Program-made: the position numbers and the translations under genes
DNA from: Spartobacteria bacterium
Lineage (GTDB): Bacteria > Verrucomicrobiota > Verrucomicrobiia > Chthoniobacterales > UBA10450
Reading direction: 5' to 3'
Length of the DNA stretch: 64,000 bases
Assembly: GCA_003134785.1 (NCBI GenBank)
Contig: PLCN01000020.1
Coordinates: forward strand, 1 to 64,000
Part shown: in pieces, positions 62,592 to 64,000 of the stretch
Position numbering within the stretch: the first letter of the stretch is position 1
How the letters are laid out: each line of letters opens with the position of its first letter
Notes under the pieces: generated by a model
Told to the model about the DNA's origin: nothing
The model's database searches: none
The model's input: the letters and a program-made list of their open reading frames with translations, nothing else

Positions 62592-64000
62592 GCGCGCGGA
62601 ACGATCTGGGTGCGGAGTTCGAAGCTGCGGCGACCGTCGGCCTCGCGCCAAAGCAGATCATCGGGACTGGGCAACATTTCGCTGACTTCCAGCTCGCCCG
62701 CTTTGGTCAACCAGCGATGGAAGATTTCGAGGAAGAGATAACTCTCGAGATCGATGAAGACTGGCTTGGTATCCTTATCGCGGCCTTCCGCTCCGCTCCG
62801 GCGCAACGCTTGTTCGCTCGGGCGAATGTAGACGTAGCGCGGCCATCCCTTCTGCGCGCGCAGACGCTCGAGGGCGAGAACGAGATCGCGCGAAATGCCG
62901 GTGAAATCTCCCGGGCCGAGCTCTTCGAACGTAACGGTCCACGAGCGGCGTTGGACAATGACTCGCCCGCAACGCAATCGCGGCATGTGGGGAGCGCGAC
63001 CGAAATGAAAGGGATGAAAGCCGAGCGGGATCACCCACGCGCGCGCAAACGAACCGAGATATTCGCGCGATCCGCGCGTTCGCAAACCGACGTCGCCGTT
63101 CTTGTCATCGACAAATACTTCGATTTCCGCCGGCGGAACAATTCTCCACCGCGGGTCGCCGCGTTGAGGCGCAACGAAACTCATCCGCTCCGGAATTGCA
63201 TCCAGCATGCGCACGGTGGTGGTAGCCGTGAAATCCGCCGCAAAAAAACCGAAATGAAAACTCGGGCATCCTTTCACGGTACTGGCGAGCGCGCGCCCAA
63301 GTTCCATTTTGTCCGGGCAGCTCCAGTAGAAGCCATGATGGAGCAGCGCGACCGGCGGATGAAGCTCCGCCAAAATCCAGCGATACTCACCGCGAGTGAC
63401 CGCTGCCACCGACCTGGCTTCGAGTTGCAGATCAGCCGATGGATAAGTGAATTCATCGAACTTCTCGTACTGAAAATTTTGGCGGATGAAGTGGCAATCA
63501 TCGGCGGTGAGTTCCCATTCCTCCGCGTCCGGCCGATCCCGCATGCGCTCGCGAAAGGCAGCCTTCACTTCCTGGAACGCCATATGCGCGAGACCAACCA
63601 TCGCAGGACCGTTCAAAGGCATTTTGAGCATGGCGCAATGGTGCAAGAAGGCCGGGAATGGAAGACCTCCATTTTGCAAAGGTGCTTTTTCAAGAAGCGC
63701 TCGCAATCCCGCCGCCACACGGCTCGCGACAAAGGCGTAATTATCGCGCCAGAGATCGATCCATGGTTCGGCTTCGGTGGTGACTTCGTTGATCAGATCT
63801 TCGCCGATCGAGAAATGGCATTCGCGAAAACATTCTTCTCCGATGGGATTGCTCGCCGAATAAAGAAAGCGGTCTGCGGTTTCGCGAGCCGTGCCGAGCT
63901 TCTGCAATTGCCGCCGCGCTTCATCCATGATGTCCGCGCGAGCAGCCGTCTCTTCCGCGTCGGCGAATTTGGACGGCAAGGCGGCGATCGGTTGAAGCAG
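62588..64000 (-). CDS. Lantibiotic-dehydratase-like protein, N-terminal part outside window
   Basis: The frame is open to the right edge (first visible codons LLQPIAALPSKF), so the start is missing; about 470 residues are visible. The C-terminal half has MPRLRCGRVIVQRRSWTVTFEELG, GDFTGISRDLVLALERLRAQKGWPRYVYIRP and FIDLESYLFLEIFHRWL. This resembles the dehydratase (LanB) glutamylation-domain proteins, with the arginine- and tryptophan-rich segment before a helix pair. A lanthipeptide precursor or cyclase is not visible, so the role is open. The stop is at 62588-62590, inside the duplicated flank region of the MITE. Confidence 0.5.
   Translation of the reverse strand: MLQPIAALPSKFADAEETAARADIMDEARRQLQKLGTARETADRFLYSASNPIGEECFRECHFSIGEDLINEVTTEAEPWIDLWRDNYAFVASRVAAGLRALLEKAPLQNGGLPFPAFLHHCAMLKMPLNGPAMVGLAHMAFQEVKAAFRERMRDRPDAEEWELTADDCHFIRQNFQYEKFDEFTYPSADLQLEARSVAAVTRGEYRWILAELHPPVALLHHGFYWSCPDKMELGRALASTVKGCPSFHFGFFAADFTATTTVRMLDAIPERMSFVAPQRGDPRWRIVPPAEIEVFVDDKNGDVGLRTRGSREYLGSFARAWVIPLGFHPFHFGRAPHMPRLRCGRVIVQRRSWTVTFEELGPGDFTGISRDLVLALERLRAQKGWPRYVYIRPSEQALRRSGAEGRDKDTKPVFIDLESYLFLEIFHRWLTKAGELEVSEMLPSPDDLLWREADGRRSFELRTQIVPRA

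Noticed and set aside
62400-62651. Second small parA-like start (MKIIAIAN, then basic sequence)
   Set aside because: Only the first eight codons match; the rest runs through the MITE, so it is a duplicated flank and not a gene.

Overview
The window looks like a chromosomal piece of a soil-type Verrucomicrobiota, probably near the Chthoniobacterales / Candidatus Udaeobacter. The main evidence is a family of large exported proteins ending in a tandem domain that begins with the residues NISTR, found in six genes here, and many short hyphenated palindromes (GGCGGTC...GACCGCC followed by GCTACAG) between genes. Placement is inferred from gene content, not from a marker gene.

Layout. 1-2839 is the 5' part of an exported beta-repeat/Ig/NISTR protein that runs off the left edge. 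2840-4948 holds an intact tyrosine integrase beside a tRNA-Gly 3' remnant. 4949-15901 is mostly ordinary chromosome: HAD phosphatase, polytopic membrane protein, PEP-mutase-family enzyme, serA, EamA exporter, rubrerythrin-VIT fusion, and a zinc-ribbon/SPFH pair. 16154-19708 has a 5' half of tRNA-Ala(CGC), a NISTR protein, then the complete tRNA-Ala(CGC), which suggests a small insertion at the tRNA anticodon loop. 19884-21933 is a TetR regulator overlapping a divergent Lnt-like nitrilase. 22124-37253 is a cluster of secreted BNR-repeat NISTR proteins, two of them broken, with a DsbA-VKOR pair that could oxidise exported cysteines. 37580-44722 holds assorted metabolic and secreted genes (methyltransferase-like, thioredoxin-like, aldo/keto reductase, M13 peptidase, cupin).

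44766-57293 is a defence island on the minus strand. Read in transcription order: Panacea antitoxin and frameshifted toxin, hsdM (frameshifted), hsdS, a reverse transcriptase with a C-terminal HEPN-like motif (AbiA-like), Nmad3, Nmad2, a 23-codon stub resembling the start of hsdR, a degenerate DUF1016 gene, vapB, vapC and an intact hsdR. An RT-HEPN gene and two nucleotide-modification-associated domains sitting between hsdS and the ancestral hsdR position is the most interesting arrangement in the window.

57447-64000 returns to chromosome: glycosylasparaginase, a small secreted protein, a UdgX-type uracil-DNA glycosylase, an overlapping crcB-GNAT-DUF190 operon, parA, and a protein resembling a lantibiotic dehydratase that leaves the right edge. 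A MITE-like repeat with inverted ends and a 20-bp flanking duplication lies at the parA start.
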